From contig NZ_MTBQ01000003.1 of NCBI RefSeq assembly GCF_002153375.1, forward strand, positions 310,001 to 374,000: DNA of 64,000 bases. The letters run 5' to 3'. The stretch's first letter is position 1, and each line of letters begins with the position of its first letter. The notes beneath the pieces were generated by a model. The model was given only the letters and a program-made list of their open reading frames with translations. It made no database searches and was not told where the DNA came from. This DNA comes from Oceanobacillus rekensis (GTDB lineage: Bacteria; Bacillota; Bacilli; Bacillales; Amphibacillaceae). A program made the translations under genes and the position numbers. Shown here piece after piece: positions 46,328 to 55,354 of the stretch.

Positions 46328-47368
46328 TTATTCTGATGAGCGTGTATTTTGAAAAGAAAGTGTATCCCAGAATGAGATATCTTTCTCTTCGATGGAACCA
46401 TTAGAAATTGCCTCAGCTGTTGCAGTTAACGTGTTCACAGTTTGTTTAATCAAATAGCCGTTACTCTTTTGACCTAACACATAGGAATCATTGAAATGAT
46501 CAGACATACCGCGCATCTCAAATAATAGTGTAGAAATCCCATATTCCACTGCGATACCGTTTCTGCTGATTGTTTCTGCAGAACCGCCATTATATTTACC
46601 TAAGTGTCCCCAGCCTTTTGGGTCAATTTCGTCGAATACAACTGCACCTAATTGTTTGGATTTCTCTACAAGGTTAGGATCTGCATTTTCTGTCGTTGGA
46701 TATAGAATTGATCCAGAAACTAGTTCTCCATCACGCTCACTCTGTGCTCCTTGGTGATGAAGGTCAATCATATAATCGATATCGTATTTCCCTAATACAT
46801 TATTATGCAATGCCTGTGTTTCCGGTTGAATTCTATCAACATGATCACGGTTTAAATCGACTTCGTTTGCATTATAGCGGGTCAAATTACGGTCTCCGCT
46901 TGCAATATAATCATCCAATGAAAAATTAACATCCCCCATAGCTCCATCTGCATTAAGCATCGGTACAATTAGAATATTTACACCGTCCAATATTCCTTTT
47001 GTTTTACCAGCGCCCAGGTGCTTAATAAATTCCAGTGTACCTTCCGTTGTCAACTGCTCATTCCCATGTTGTTGAGTTAAATAAAGTATGGTTGGATTAT
47101 CTGGATCCGTTATATATTTTACCAGATGGATATCCCTTCCTTTTACGGTTTTTCCAATAACTTCAAGCTCCATATGTTCCTGCTTGGCATCTTGTTTTTC
47201 AAGGAAGTTAACCATTTCATCATGGGTAGTAAGAATAGATGTATTAATGGTTTCATTTCCTCCATACGAAGGACCGTTTCCAACAGCATTTATAGTAGTA
47301 GATCCAACAAAACCCCCACCTAATACCAGTGTTCCTGCAACAGCAACGGTAATTAATTTTTTCTTCAA
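46328..47368 (-). CDS. Secreted M14-family zinc carboxypeptidase
   Basis: 346 residues with a Sec signal peptide (basic start, hydrophobic core to about residue 28). Zinc ligands: QHGNE (HxxE) and a later DLHHQG histidine; LNRDH supplies the substrate arginine; the catalytic glutamate is in LLFEMRG. It should release C-terminal residues of peptides, or cell wall peptides, outside the cell. Start is a TTG seven bases after GGAGG. It lies within the block bounded by the 28-base inverted repeats. Confidence 0.88.
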   Translation of the reverse strand: MKKKLITVAVAGTLVLGGGFVGSTTINAVGNGPSYGGNETINTSILTTHDEMVNFLEKQDAKQEHMELEVIGKTVKGRDIHLVKYITDPDNPTILYLTQQHGNEQLTTEGTLEFIKHLGAGKTKGILDGVNILIVPMLNADGAMGDVNFSLDDYIASGDRNLTRYNANEVDLNRDHVDRIQPETQALHNNVLGKYDIDYMIDLHHQGAQSERDGELVSGSILYPTTENADPNLVEKSKQLGAVVFDEIDPKGWGHLGKYNGGSAETISRNGIAVEYGISTLLFEMRGMSDHFNDSYVLGQKSNGYLIKQTVNTLTATAEAISNGSIEEKDISFWDTLSFQNTRSSE

Positions 47369-47524
47369 AGCAATACCTCCATTTTATAAATACATTTATA
47401 TACTTCTTCGGTTTTTATATAGATAATCCCTGCAAGGTTTCAGAAAATAAGAGTTAATGATCAGAAGATTGCTACTTATGAGGGAGAAGTCCTGCTTCTA
47501 TTTGACAAGGAAGGATGCATCTAT

Positions 47525-47551
47525 GTTTTATCAATAGGTATGACAGGGTAT
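47525..47551 (+). promoter_or_regulatory. Sigma-B-type promoter of the PRC-barrel gene
   Basis: GTTTTA and GGGTAT are 15 bases apart, one mismatch from the sigma-B consensus (GTTTAA and GGGTAT). It lies about 33 bases before the gene start. Confidence 0.65.
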
Positions 47552-47583
47552 AGATATGTAAACAATCTTAGGAGGAATGCTAG

Positions 47584-48300
47584 ATGCTATTCTATACTTC
47601 TCAATTAAAGGATTATAATATAGTTGCTACGGATGGAGAACTTGGAAAAGTTAAAGATTTATACGTTGATGATCAAAAATGGGATTTAAGATACGTAAGC
47701 ATAGATACAAGAAAATGGCTTCCAGGAAAAAAAGTTCTTTTATCTCCTACTTCTTTCGTCGGGGTTAACGAGGAAGAGAAAAAACTTGAAGTGAAGTATG
47801 ATAAGGAAACTGTCCGAAACAGCCCGGATGTTCCTGAGGAATCACAGCTTTCTAGAGAAACTGAACAAAGATTAGAGGAGTACTATGGATGGGGGCCAAA
47901 TTTGGCAGATCCAGTAATCTATGGTGGAGGACAGATGGCAACCGTAAATTTAATACGAACACCGCAACCAACTACAACAGAGCCACTGTACGATCCAGTT
48001 AACCCAGAAGATGACTTAAGAAGTGGAGATGAAGTGATAGGATTCAGGGTGCATGCAAATAATGGAAAGTTGGGCAATGTTGCTGATTTTATCTATGATG
48101 ATGCACATTGGAAAATCCGATATGTAGTCGTTGAAAGCAGAGATAGTATATTAAACACCAAATATTATGTGTATAATACGGATAAAATTGAGTCTGCAGA
48201 TTGGCTTGAAGGAGATCTGTATATAAACGGATCATTGGAAACACTCGAAAGGGCAGAGCTATTTAATAATAAAGAGGATATTGTTGCTTCGTTAATTTAA
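47584..48300 (+). CDS. Two-domain PRC-barrel protein
   Basis: 238 residues with two PRC-barrel domains: about 1-75 (ATDGELGKVKDLYVDD...WDLRYVSID) and about 145-225 (ANNGKLGNVADFIYDD...WKIRYVVVE). Both halves share the same G-K-L/V-G-x-V-x-D-x-x-Y-D-D plan, suggesting duplication. PRC barrels bind RNA or other proteins and often appear in stress proteins of this group. AGGAGGAATGCTAG gives the start. A likely sigma-B promoter suggests general stress induction. No partner gene is evident. Confidence 0.85.
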   Translation: MLFYTSQLKDYNIVATDGELGKVKDLYVDDQKWDLRYVSIDTRKWLPGKKVLLSPTSFVGVNEEEKKLEVKYDKETVRNSPDVPEESQLSRETEQRLEEYYGWGPNLADPVIYGGGQMATVNLIRTPQPTTTEPLYDPVNPEDDLRSGDEVIGFRVHANNGKLGNVADFIYDDAHWKIRYVVVESRDSILNTKYYVYNTDKIESADWLEGDLYINGSLETLERAELFNNKEDIVASLI

Positions 48301-48513
48301 TAGAAAAGGTGAAAGTATTCGCTTGTTCTAGGTATGAATAATAGTATTCTTGGTCAAGAGGGTTAGCAGGTCCATTTTCTTTGGCTCATAAAAGTAAGAT
48401 AAGCCAAGCAGCCCCGGCTTCCAACAGACCAAAAGGTTTTTATGGGTAATTCAGTTTGCTCATCTCTTACACTATTATAAAATCTAGATGTAGATTATAA
48501 AAAAATCAAGTAA

Positions 48514-48554
48514 AAAACCCTCTCAGCACTAAAGTTTTAGTGGAGAGGGTTTTT
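48514..48554. terminator. Terminator between the PRC gene and ectC
   Basis: AAAACCCTCTC with inner GCACTAAA pairs to its complement, followed by TTTTT. The rest of 48301-48709 holds the repeat at 48680 and nothing else that I can see. Confidence 0.85.
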
Positions 48555-48679
48555 ATATTAATTCATCTTTTACTACTTGACTGTTGACGGTCCAAGCAGA
48601 GTTCTGTATTTTCATAGCGAGTATTCTGATTAGGATTAAATTATTAAATTGCAAATATCCCATTGTCTATTTTCACTGA

Positions 48680-48707
48680 GGAAGCAAAAGAACCGTCCCC
48701 ATGCTTC
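48680..48707 (-). repeat. GGGGAC palindromic repeat, copy b
   Basis: The exact reverse complement of the 28 bases at 46180-46207, placed two bases past the ectC stop. Together they bound a 2.5-kb block with the M14 and PRC-barrel genes. Confidence 0.85.
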
Positions 48708-48709
48708 CT

Positions 48710-49096
48710 TTATTCTGTTAGTAATGGATAATATCCTTCTTCGTTATGTGTTTCTGTTCCTACTAGTGGTGGGTTAAATACGCATACCATACGCATTTGT
48801 GTTGTTGCGCGTAATTTATGTTTGTCATGGTCGTTTAATAGATACATGGATCCAGGTTTAAGCGACCAAACTTCACCAGTTTCAACGCTCTCAATTTCGC
48901 CTTCCCCTTCAATACAATATACCGCTTCAATATGGTTTTTGTACCAGAAATAGCTTTCTGTTCCCGCTTTAATAATTGTATCGTTCAAGCTAAATCCAAC
49001 TTTATCTTTGTTTAAGATAAATCTGCGACTCTCCCATGTGTTTCCTTTTGTATGGTCTTCTGTTCCTATAATTTCATCAAGTGATTTTACGATCAT
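48710..49096 (-). CDS. ectC: L-ectoine synthase
   Basis: Closes the ring of N-gamma-acetyldiaminobutyrate to form ectoine, a compatible solute. 128 residues of the cupin fold. Family marks: MIVKSLDEIIGTEDHTKGNTW in part at the N-terminus, SLNDTIIKAGTESYFWYKNHIEAVYCIEGEGE in part for the iron-binding core, and LYLLNDHDKH-like YLLNDHDKHKLRA. The ATG follows AAAAAAGGGGAAAACGAAT. Last gene of ectABC. Confidence 0.96.
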   Translation of the reverse strand: MIVKSLDEIIGTEDHTKGNTWESRRFILNKDKVGFSLNDTIIKAGTESYFWYKNHIEAVYCIEGEGEIESVETGEVWSLKPGSMYLLNDHDKHKLRATTQMRMVCVFNPPLVGTETHNEEGYYPLLTE

Positions 49097-49160
49097 ATTC
49101 GTTTTCCCCTTTTTTGGTAAGTTTTTTTCTATAATAGTATATTATATATAAGTTGTTATT

Positions 49161-50438
49161 TTATTTTGATAGAACGTGCTCAATACTTTCAATGAGAATA
49201 CCAAGTCCTTTATTTAACCCTGCTTCATCAATAATAAGTGGTGGCAAGAACTTAATTACTTCATCTTTTGCTCCTGACGTTTCAACAATAAGTCCGCGTT
49301 TGAATGCTTCAGCACATACCTCATTCGCTATTCCCTCGACATGTACGCCAATTCCTTGCATGAGACCTCTTCCGCGTGCTTCGCCTTTTAATTCAGGGAA
49401 TTTTTCTATAATTCCATCAATCGTTTCTCTTAAAAGTGTCGCATTGTTATTTATTTTCTTCTCAAATTCATCTGTATCCCAAAAGCTCAAAGCTTCTGTG
49501 GCAGCAATAAATGCTAAGTTATTTCCGCGGAATGTTCCATTATGTTCACCAGGTCCCCACTGATCATATTCAGGCTTAATAAGGGTTATTGCCATTGGTA
49601 AACCAGCACCACCAATTGATTTGGATAGACAAACAACATCCGGATTAATTCCAGCAGGTTCAAAGCTAAAGAACGTACCAGTTCTACCGCAGCCTGCTTG
49701 AACATCATCGATAATCAAGAGGATATCCCAGCGCTTACAAATACTCTCAATTTTTTTCAACCATTCCATACGAGCAGCATTTATGCCACCTTCTCCTTGA
49801 ACGGTTTCCAAGATAATTGCGGCAGGCAATGCCACTCCACTTCCATTATCTTCTAGAAACTTCTCAATATATGCGATTGAATCCTGACCCTCTACATAAT
49901 CATCAAAAGGCATTGTTGATGTGTGGTGTAGTGGAATTCCTGCGCCATGACGCTTAAATGAATTACCAGTAACAGATAGCGAACCAATTGTCATACCATG
50001 GAAAGCATTTGTAAAGTTAATTACTGTATCTCGACCTGTTACCTTTCTAGCAATCTTTAATGCACTTTCAACAGTATTCGTTCCTGTTGGTCCGGGAAAC
50101 ATTATTTTATAATCGAGGTTTCGAGGTGTAAGAATCGTGTCTCGGAACTTCTCAAGAAATTCTTTTCTTGGTGTTGTTCCCATGTCGAGGCTATGCAAAA
50201 TTCCATCTTCTTTAATATACTCAATCATTTTTTCTTGCATGGCATCATGATTATGTCCGTAATTTAATGCACCTGCTCCGGCAAAAAAGTCTATAAATTC
50301 CTTGCCATCTACATCCCATAGTTTGTATCCTTTAGCCTTCTCAAACACCGTTGGCCAACTACGACTGTAACTTCTTACAGCAGATTCTACTTCTTCAAAT
50401 GTTTTCATTTTGTCTTTGCTAATCACAGCAGTTGTCAT
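49161..50438 (-). CDS. ectB: Diaminobutyrate-2-oxoglutarate aminotransferase
   Basis: PLP enzyme that makes L-2,4-diaminobutyrate from aspartate semialdehyde and glutamate. 425 residues of the class III aminotransferase fold. Marks: [59 protein letters not shown] and the PLP lysine in VCLSKSIGG. Second step-gene in the operon and 21 bases after ectA, 64 bases before ectC. Together these supply the osmolyte at high salinity. Confidence 0.96.
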   Translation of the reverse strand: MTTAVISKDKMKTFEEVESAVRSYSRSWPTVFEKAKGYKLWDVDGKEFIDFFAGAGALNYGHNHDAMQEKMIEYIKEDGILHSLDMGTTPRKEFLEKFRDTILTPRNLDYKIMFPGPTGTNTVESALKIARKVTGRDTVINFTNAFHGMTIGSLSVTGNSFKRHGAGIPLHHTSTMPFDDYVEGQDSIAYIEKFLEDNGSGVALPAAIILETVQGEGGINAARMEWLKKIESICKRWDILLIIDDVQAGCGRTGTFFSFEPAGINPDVVCLSKSIGGAGLPMAITLIKPEYDQWGPGEHNGTFRGNNLAFIAATEALSFWDTDEFEKKINNNATLLRETIDGIIEKFPELKGEARGRGLMQGIGVHVEGIANEVCAEAFKRGLIVETSGAKDEVIKFLPPLIIDEAGLNKGLGILIESIEHVLSK

Positions 50439-50459
50439 GATCTCATCCTTTAATTTAAT

Positions 50460-51032
50460 TTATTTTCCAAGTGGTCCAATTTTATATAACAACTCATCTT
50501 CATGCCCTGTTTCCGGAAAATCTTGAGCTGTAATATAATCACTGACTTTCCAATTTGTATTAAATTTCCTTGCAAGACCAAAGAATAAACGTTTCGATGC
50601 TTCATTTGACGGTGATACAGTAGCTTCCACATAGTGAACATCTTCACATGTTGTGCGCTCCAGTAATTGCAGCAACATCCTTGTTGCCAATCCATTTCCT
50701 CTTTCAGACTCATGAACTGCTACCTGCCAAATAAATAATGTATCCGCCTGTTCTGGATGAATAAATCCAGATATAAAGCCGACAACCTTATGTGTCTCTT
50801 TACTAATAACAACGATTGACGTATCCGCAAAAATCTCACACCACATCAAGTAGCTATAGGATGAATTCAGATCTAGGTTGCCAATCTGTTTAACAAGATT
50901 GTAAACATCTGCACCGTCATCTTTGTTTGGCTTACGGAAATGATATTCTGCCGTATTTACATTTAACTTTTCTGCTACTTCCGAAATATTGATGCTTCCA
51001 CCTCCTGATTTGTTTTTCGTATAATCAATCAC
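50460..51032 (-). CDS. ectA: Diaminobutyrate acetyltransferase
   Basis: GNAT acetyltransferase making N-gamma-acetyldiaminobutyrate. Motifs: FRKPNKDDGADVYNLVKQ, SYLMWCEIFADTS, then QVAVHESERGNGLATRML (acetyl-CoA loop) and TVSPSNEASKRLFFGLAR. Start unclear. The GTG at 51032 (190 residues, AGGA upstream) sits on the predicted transcript start of the promoter at 51040-51068, which would leave almost no leader. A strong AGGAGG (51001-51006) precedes an ATC codon at 50993 by seven bases, but ATC is not a normal start. I list the GTG frame; the true protein may begin at 50993. Confidence 0.92.
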   Translation of the reverse strand: MIDYTKNKSGGGSINISEVAEKLNVNTAEYHFRKPNKDDGADVYNLVKQIGNLDLNSSYSYLMWCEIFADTSIVVISKETHKVVGFISGFIHPEQADTLFIWQVAVHESERGNGLATRMLLQLLERTTCEDVHYVEATVSPSNEASKRLFFGLARKFNTNWKVSDYITAQDFPETGHEDELLYKIGPLGK

Positions 51033-51039
51033 TCTTTAT

Positions 51040-51068
51040 ATCCTATAAGTAATACTTTGTTTCGTCAA
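51040..51068 (-). promoter_or_regulatory. Sigma-A promoter of ectABC
   Basis: On the minus strand TTGACG and TAGGAT are separated by 17 bases. It places the first transcribed base at about 51033, so the GTG at 51032 would be leaderless. Nearby GTTTAA strings occur but without a GGGTAT partner, so I do not call a sigma-B promoter. Confidence 0.6.
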
Positions 51069-51285
51069 AATGGATTAAACTTGAAATAACGTCTTTAAAC
51101 ATGACTAATCGTGTTCAAGCGGTAATAGATTCCATTGTCGATAAAATGCTACCAAATAGTATGGCATCGTCCAAAATTCTAAAAATTTAATGAAATGCAC
51201 TTTTAATACATGATTAATATATCAAGGGAGTTATCGCTTTTTTTAGAAATACGATTATTTCTGACAAATAACTTACTTGAATTAA

Positions 51286-51312
51286 AAAAGGCCTCCTATT
51301 ATAGGAAGCCTT
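51286..51312 (-). terminator. Terminator after the Arg-Asp repeat gene
   Basis: AAGGC-TCCTAT pairs with ATAGGA-GCCTT, followed on the minus strand by six T. Confidence 0.85.
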
Positions 51313-51327
51313 CTAGATTTGATATTA

Positions 51328-51618
51328 CTAGCGTCTATTATGACGGCAGCCACAACCATGGTGTTGACGATCATCATCGTCAACAAATACATCATCTGCA
51401 AGAATAGTTACATCGTCAGCGTTAATTACTAATCTTCTTTCATCATCTCTATCTCTTCTATCATGACAACAATGTCTGTCTCTTCTGTCTCTTCTGTCTC
51501 TTCTGTCTCTTCTATCCCTTTCATCCTCAATGACATTGACCCTATTTGCACGAATTAATATGTCATCAACATTAATCCTATTATCACGTTGATCTCTTCT
51601 TCCTCGATACATAGACAT
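51328..51618 (-). CDS. Arg-Asp repeat protein of unknown function
   Basis: 96 residues, very rich in Arg and Asp, from the ATG at 51618 six bases after GGGGGG. The middle is a run of RRD triplets (encoded by the 9-bp DNA repeat at 51475-51516) followed by a CCHDRRDRDDE segment; the flanks read INVDDILIRANRVNVIED and VINADDVTILADDVFVDDDD, two related acidic units, and it ends in HHGCGCRHNRR with Cys and His residues. It resembles small spore coat-type or metal-binding proteins of bacilli, but I recognise no family. Confidence 0.6.
   Translation of the reverse strand: MSMYRGRRDQRDNRINVDDILIRANRVNVIEDERDRRDRRDRRDRRDRHCCHDRRDRDDERRLVINADDVTILADDVFVDDDDRQHHGCGCRHNRR
51475..51516. repeat. 9-bp tandem repeat
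   Basis: TCTTCTGTC repeated about four and a half times, with one substitution in the last unit. It codes for the Arg-Arg-Asp run in the gene above and may vary in copy number. Confidence 0.85.
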
Positions 51619-51763
51619 TCCATTCCCCCCTTTCTTCCCTTCTCTACACAATATGTAAAGATAGAAATAATGAATAGACAGGAGTATCTATTTTCTATAA
51701 ATGTGTCTTTGTATTCCATATAACGCACATGTGATATTGATGAAAAATGTTATGATTTACTTT

Positions 51764-52090
51764 TTAGAAGGTTTCAACTTTAATATCCAAAATATCATTC
51801 AAATAAATTTTAGTTCGTTCATCATTATCAATTTTTATGAAGAATTCCCTCGTATCAATTTTAAATAGCTTCCCAACAAGCTTTTTATAATCACCCTTAG
51901 TGTAATATGTGGTTTCTATTGATAAATTGTTGTGGATTGCCAAATGCAATTTCATGTTTATTTCTTCTAATTGTTGCTCATCTAAAATTGGTCTTTCCTT
52001 ATATTGCTTCTGCTCCCACATATCATTCAGAAGCTGAATATGCTCAGGTAGCATCATAGCAGTCCATTTAATACTTCCTCGGTCCTTCAT
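51764..52090 (-). CDS. YolD-like protein
   Basis: 108 residues of the YolD family: MKDRGSIKWTAMMLPEHIQLL at the start is highly typical, then WEQKQYKERPILDEQQLEEI and a beta-rich second half ending DILDIKVE. YolD-like genes often accompany Y-family DNA polymerases or WYL-like proteins in bacilli. Here it lies three bases downstream of the WYL-like gene. Its molecular role is not established. Confidence 0.88.
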   Translation of the reverse strand: MKDRGSIKWTAMMLPEHIQLLNDMWEQKQYKERPILDEQQLEEINMKLHLAIHNNLSIETTYYTKGDYKKLVGKLFKIDTREFFIKIDNDERTKIYLNDILDIKVETF

Positions 52091-52093
52091 TAA

Positions 52094-52309
52094 TTAAGCC
52101 CCTACTCCTTTCTTTATTGGTCCACATGAAAGGATATGGTCTTTCCGGAATGATCTAACTCCTTTTCGATAATAACAATAGGCTAAGACAGAATGATCAT
52201 GAATACTTATTATTCGAATATATCGTTGTGTCACCTTGTTTTCCTGATCTATATAGAAGATAACAATCTTTTCTTTGTTCTGGATCGAACGGATAAACAA
52301 CCTTTTCAT
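52094..52309 (-). CDS. WYL-like small protein
   Basis: 71 residues with a WYL-domain-like core: IVIFYIDQENKVTQRYIRI, then VLAYCYYRKGVRSFRKDHIL, the usual W/Y-L...AYCxxR..RxFRxDRI plan. It has no HTH domain. AAGGGGGATTTCAC precedes the ATG. It forms a two-gene operon with the YolD-like gene. WYL modules bind ligands such as single-stranded DNA in regulators; here the role is open. Confidence 0.75.
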   Translation of the reverse strand: MKRLFIRSIQNKEKIVIFYIDQENKVTQRYIRIISIHDHSVLAYCYYRKGVRSFRKDHILSCGPIKKGVGA

Positions 52310-52460
52310 GTGAAATCCCCCTTAAGAACAATCGTTCTGAACATCTGTTCCCATTTTAACACAAAAAAAGTTTTTTTATACAGTAAATATTTGCTAATTA
52401 TTATTCCGTTTTATCTTCTTCACTTATTTTTAATTTATCCAGAAACTGGGGTTTAAAGAC

Positions 52461-52711
52461 AGGCTCTTTGATTAATGCTGTGACTGCGATTACTCATCCT
52501 ATCAAAAAGAATTGTTGCTTAATAATCTTCGCAGCCCGAGATAAAATCCGAACTAAAATAGCTACTTCGGCGACCGCTCTGTGTGAGCGGAGGGCGGTGA
52601 CTCCTGAGGAATAGCACGTGTCCGAAGACCAGCAGAAGAGTGATTTTCTCTTCGGGGCTGAGGCGTGCCTAAGGTGCGCATCCGCCTAGGGCGATCTCAG
52701 ACGGTAGCAAT
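52461..52711 (+). repeat. Composite dispersed repeat, copy 2
   Basis: Starts with AGGCTCTTTGATTAAT, shared with 9839-9854, and continues into a GC-rich element (52545-52711) that shares several blocks with the complement of 19002-19160. It contains its own inner hairpin (CCGCTC...GAGCGG). No coding capacity. It lies between the WYL-like gene and serA. Bases 52310-52460 show nothing. Confidence 0.78.
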
Positions 52712-52723
52712 ATAATTAAAAAA

Positions 52724-52759
52724 AGGCACTAAACCCATCTTTCTATGGGTTTAGTGCCT
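52724..52759 (-). terminator. Terminator of the serCA operon
   Basis: AGGCACTAAACCCAT and its exact complement with a 6-base loop, followed on the minus strand by seven T. It ends 16 bases past the serA stop. Confidence 0.92.
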
Positions 52760-52774
52760 AAATAAAGCTATTCA

Positions 52775-53974
52775 CTATATAACACGTACCGTAATGATAC
52801 CTTCAATCTTTTTAATTTCTTCCTCTAAGCTATGAATAACATCACCATTAACATCATTGTCAATATCTATCATCGTATATGCGTAGTCTCCACGACTTCT
52901 ATTAATCATGTCAGCTATATTCAATTGGTTGTGGGAAAATGCTGAACTCATTTGACCAACCATGTTAGGAATATTACGATGAAAAGCTGTCACACGACTT
53001 TTCCCTGTATAAGGAATGGATGCGTTAGGGAAATTCACTGAGTTTTTAATGTTCCCTGTTTCAAGATATTCCTTGATCTGGCGAGTAGCCATAATTGCAC
53101 AATTTTCCTCTGATTCACTCGTTGAAGCACCAAGATGTGGAACTGGAACTGCATTTTTCATATTCAATACTTTCTCGTTAGGAAAATCTGAAATATATTT
53201 ACCTACTTTTCCACTTTCCAAAGCCACTTCCATATCATTTTCATTCGCAAGCTCACCTCTGGAGAAGTTTAAAATATGTACTCCAGGTTTCATCAGATTG
53301 AATGTTTTCTCATTGAACATTTCTTTTGTATCATCTGTCAAAGGTACATGAACGGTAATGTAGTCAGCCTCTGCAAATAATTCATCCATCGTCATCGCTC
53401 GCTGCACATTACGAGAAAGTTCCCATGCTGTATTCACAGAAATAAATGGGTCAAAACCAATAACATCCATATCCAATTCCAATGCATCGTTTGCTACAAG
53501 TGCACCAACCGCGCCAAGACCGATGACACCTAATTTCTTGCCTTTTATTTCTTTTCCGACGAACTGCTTTTTCCCTGCTTCCACAAGGCTTGGAACTTCT
53601 TCACCTTTACCTTGCAATCCCTTTACCCACTCAATACCAGCAAATAAATTGCGTGATGATGCCATTAATGCAGTCAGTACCATTTCTTTTACAGCATTTG
53701 CATTCGCTCCGGGAGTGTTGAACACTACAATTCCTTGTTCCGTATACTTATCAACCGGAATATTATTCACACCAGCCCCAGCACGTGCAATTGCCTTTAA
53801 GTTATTGTTCAATTCCATCTCATGCATATTAAAACTGCGAACAACAATTGCATCTGGATTTTCACTTTCATTATCAATCGCATATTCCCCATCTTTAAAA
53901 ACCTTCAGTCCATTTTCAGCAATATTATTCAGTGTCTTTATTGTTTTAACCTTGTCTAATGTTAATGTGCTCAT
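52775..53974 (-). CDS. serA: D-3-phosphoglycerate dehydrogenase
   Basis: First committed step of serine synthesis: 3-phosphoglycerate to 3-phosphohydroxypyruvate with NAD. 399 residues, the short form with one C-terminal ACT-like domain (about 320-399; [17 protein letters not shown]). Rossmann motif [13 protein letters not shown], the catalytic Arg in [10 protein letters not shown], Glu in SDFPNEKV and His in PHLGAST. The ATG overlaps the serC stop by four bases (ATGA). The operon order serC-serA and its leader point to joint control. Confidence 0.95.
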   Translation of the reverse strand: MSTLTLDKVKTIKTLNNIAENGLKVFKDGEYAIDNESENPDAIVVRSFNMHEMELNNNLKAIARAGAGVNNIPVDKYTEQGIVVFNTPGANANAVKEMVLTALMASSRNLFAGIEWVKGLQGKGEEVPSLVEAGKKQFVGKEIKGKKLGVIGLGAVGALVANDALELDMDVIGFDPFISVNTAWELSRNVQRAMTMDELFAEADYITVHVPLTDDTKEMFNEKTFNLMKPGVHILNFSRGELANENDMEVALESGKVGKYISDFPNEKVLNMKNAVPVPHLGASTSESEENCAIMATRQIKEYLETGNIKNSVNFPNASIPYTGKSRVTAFHRNIPNMVGQMSSAFSHNQLNIADMINRSRGDYAYTMIDIDNDVNGDVIHSLEEEIKKIEGIITVRVI

Positions 53975-55071
53975 TTGCTCTCCTCTTTCTGTTTGTTGTA
54001 ATTTTCAAAATCGCTCATAAATGTAACCAATGACTGAACACCCTCCACTGGCATCGCATTATAAATACTCGCGCGCATGCCTCCAACAGAACGATGGCCC
54101 TTCAATGTCTCAAGTCCTTTCGTTTTTGCTTCCTTTACAAAAGCAGCATCCAAATCTGGTGAATCAGAAACAAAAGGAATATTCATTAGTGAACGACTAT
54201 CCTTTCGTACTGGTGATGAAAACATAGAGGATTCTTCAAGGGCATCATACAATTTTTTTGCCTTTTCACGATTTATTTTTCCCATTTCCTTAAGTCCACC
54301 AAGATCTTTTAGCCATTCAAATACAAGTTTTGCCATATAAATCCCGTATGTTGGCGGCGTATTATACAATGAGCCACTTTCACTATGTGTCTTATAATCT
54401 AGCATCGTCGGGCAAGTTTCCTGTGCACCGCCAATTAAATCTTCACGGATAATCACAACTGTCAATCCTGCTGGCCCAATATTTTTCTGTGCCCCAGCAT
54501 AGATCAAACCAAATTTCGATACATCAATTTCATCTGACAATATATTCGATGACATATCAGCTACAAGCGGTACATTACCTGTATCTGGAATCGCTTGATA
54601 TGCCGTTCCTTCGATTGTATTATTTGTTGTAATATGCACGTAATCTGCTTCTGGATCAATCATAGTCCGATCAACTTCAGGGATATATGTAAAATTAGCT
54701 TCTTCTGATGTAGCGATTACACGAATATCACCGAATTTCTTAGCTTCTTTAATTGCCTTCTTTGACCAGGATCCAGTATTGACATAATCTGCTTTCCCAT
54801 TTTTACCAAGCAGGTTCATCGGTACCATCGCAAATTGCTGTGATGCACCACCTTGAATAAAAAGTACTTTATACGAATCGGGAATAGCCATTAATTCTCT
54901 AAGCAATTGTTCTGCTTCAGTAATAATATCTGTAAAAAGATTTGAACGATGACTCAACTCCATCACGGACATCCCTGAATTTCTGTAATTCACCAATTCT
55001 TGTCCAGCCTTTTCCAACACTTGCAGTGGGAGCATAGATGGACCCGCTGAGAAATTAAAAATTCTTTCCAT
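53971..55071 (-). CDS. serC: Phosphoserine aminotransferase
   Basis: PLP enzyme making O-phosphoserine from 3-phosphohydroxypyruvate and glutamate. 366 residues. Marks: [30 protein letters not shown], the PLP lysine in [12 protein letters not shown], and [11 protein letters not shown] at the C-terminus. GATGAGGTGTTAAC precedes the ATG. First gene of the operon, behind a leader of about 360 bases with two riboswitches and at least three possible terminators. Serine phosphatase (serB) is not adjacent. Confidence 0.95.
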   Translation of the reverse strand: MERIFNFSAGPSMLPLQVLEKAGQELVNYRNSGMSVMELSHRSNLFTDIITEAEQLLRELMAIPDSYKVLFIQGGASQQFAMVPMNLLGKNGKADYVNTGSWSKKAIKEAKKFGDIRVIATSEEANFTYIPEVDRTMIDPEADYVHITTNNTIEGTAYQAIPDTGNVPLVADMSSNILSDEIDVSKFGLIYAGAQKNIGPAGLTVVIIREDLIGGAQETCPTMLDYKTHSESGSLYNTPPTYGIYMAKLVFEWLKDLGGLKEMGKINREKAKKLYDALEESSMFSSPVRKDSRSLMNIPFVSDSPDLDAAFVKEAKTKGLETLKGHRSVGGMRASIYNAMPVEGVQSLVTFMSDFENYNKQKEESK

Positions 55072-55119
55072 GTTAACACCTCATCCATATTATTTTTCCT
55101 TTAGAAGATATAAAAAAAA

Positions 55120-55140
55120 GAGACTGGTGGCCCCAATCTC
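55120..55140 (-). terminator. Leader terminator before serC
   Basis: On the minus strand GAGATTGG pairs with CCAGTCTC around a 5-base loop, then eight T (55112-55119). It lies about 40 bases before serC and downstream of the glycine aptamer, where a riboswitch terminator is expected. Confidence 0.82.
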
Positions 55141-55152
55141 ATAAACAATAAA

Positions 55153-55175
55153 AATAACAAAAATCACTTGTTATT
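55153..55175 (-). terminator. Second leader hairpin joined to the glycine aptamer
   Basis: AATAACAA and TTGTTATT form an 8-bp AT stem with a T-rich tail, starting on the base next to the aptamer's last helix. It may be a weak terminator or an antiterminator part that competes with the aptamer. Confidence 0.5.
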
Positions 55176-55241
55176 CTTCTGTCCTTTTGCCTGAGATCTT
55201 GAACCCTTCGGCGCTGCATGTTCCTGCATTCTCTCCAGAAG
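55176..55241 (-). ncRNA. Glycine riboswitch, single aptamer
   Basis: On the minus strand: P1 CTTCTG against CAGAAG, then GGAGAG, a TGCAGGAACATGCA stem, the highly conserved CGCCGAAGGG, and CTCAGGCAAAAGGACAG. All are core elements of the glycine aptamer. Only one aptamer copy is present; where a partner would be expected there is a ZTP aptamer about 110 bases upstream. A small TGTTAT/ATAACA stem precedes it. It sits upstream of serC and is oriented for it. Confidence 0.9.
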
Positions 55242-55324
55242 CTGCTCCTGTTATAGTTTTATCCATAACAATCATAGCTTTTAATCTATTTTATTCTATA
55301 TCTATCGCCCCCTAATAAGCATAA

Positions 55325-55354
55325 AGAGGTAAGGGGACATCTCCCCTTACCTCT
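55325..55354 (-). terminator. Terminator of the ZTP riboswitch
   Basis: AGAGGTAAGGGGA and its exact complement with a 4-base loop, followed by TTTATGCTTATT on the minus strand. Its first bases overlap the 3' end of the ZTP aptamer, so ligand binding and termination should exclude each other. Confidence 0.82.

Noticed and set aside
46180-48707. Insertion sequence or composite transposon bounded by the 28-base repeats
   Set aside because: No transposase gene lies between the repeats and no target duplication was visible; the same repeat type occurs elsewhere as a hairpin.
51475-51516. Short regular repeats that might suggest a CRISPR array
   Set aside because: The unit is 9 bp, directly tandem, without spacers, and is in frame in a coding region.
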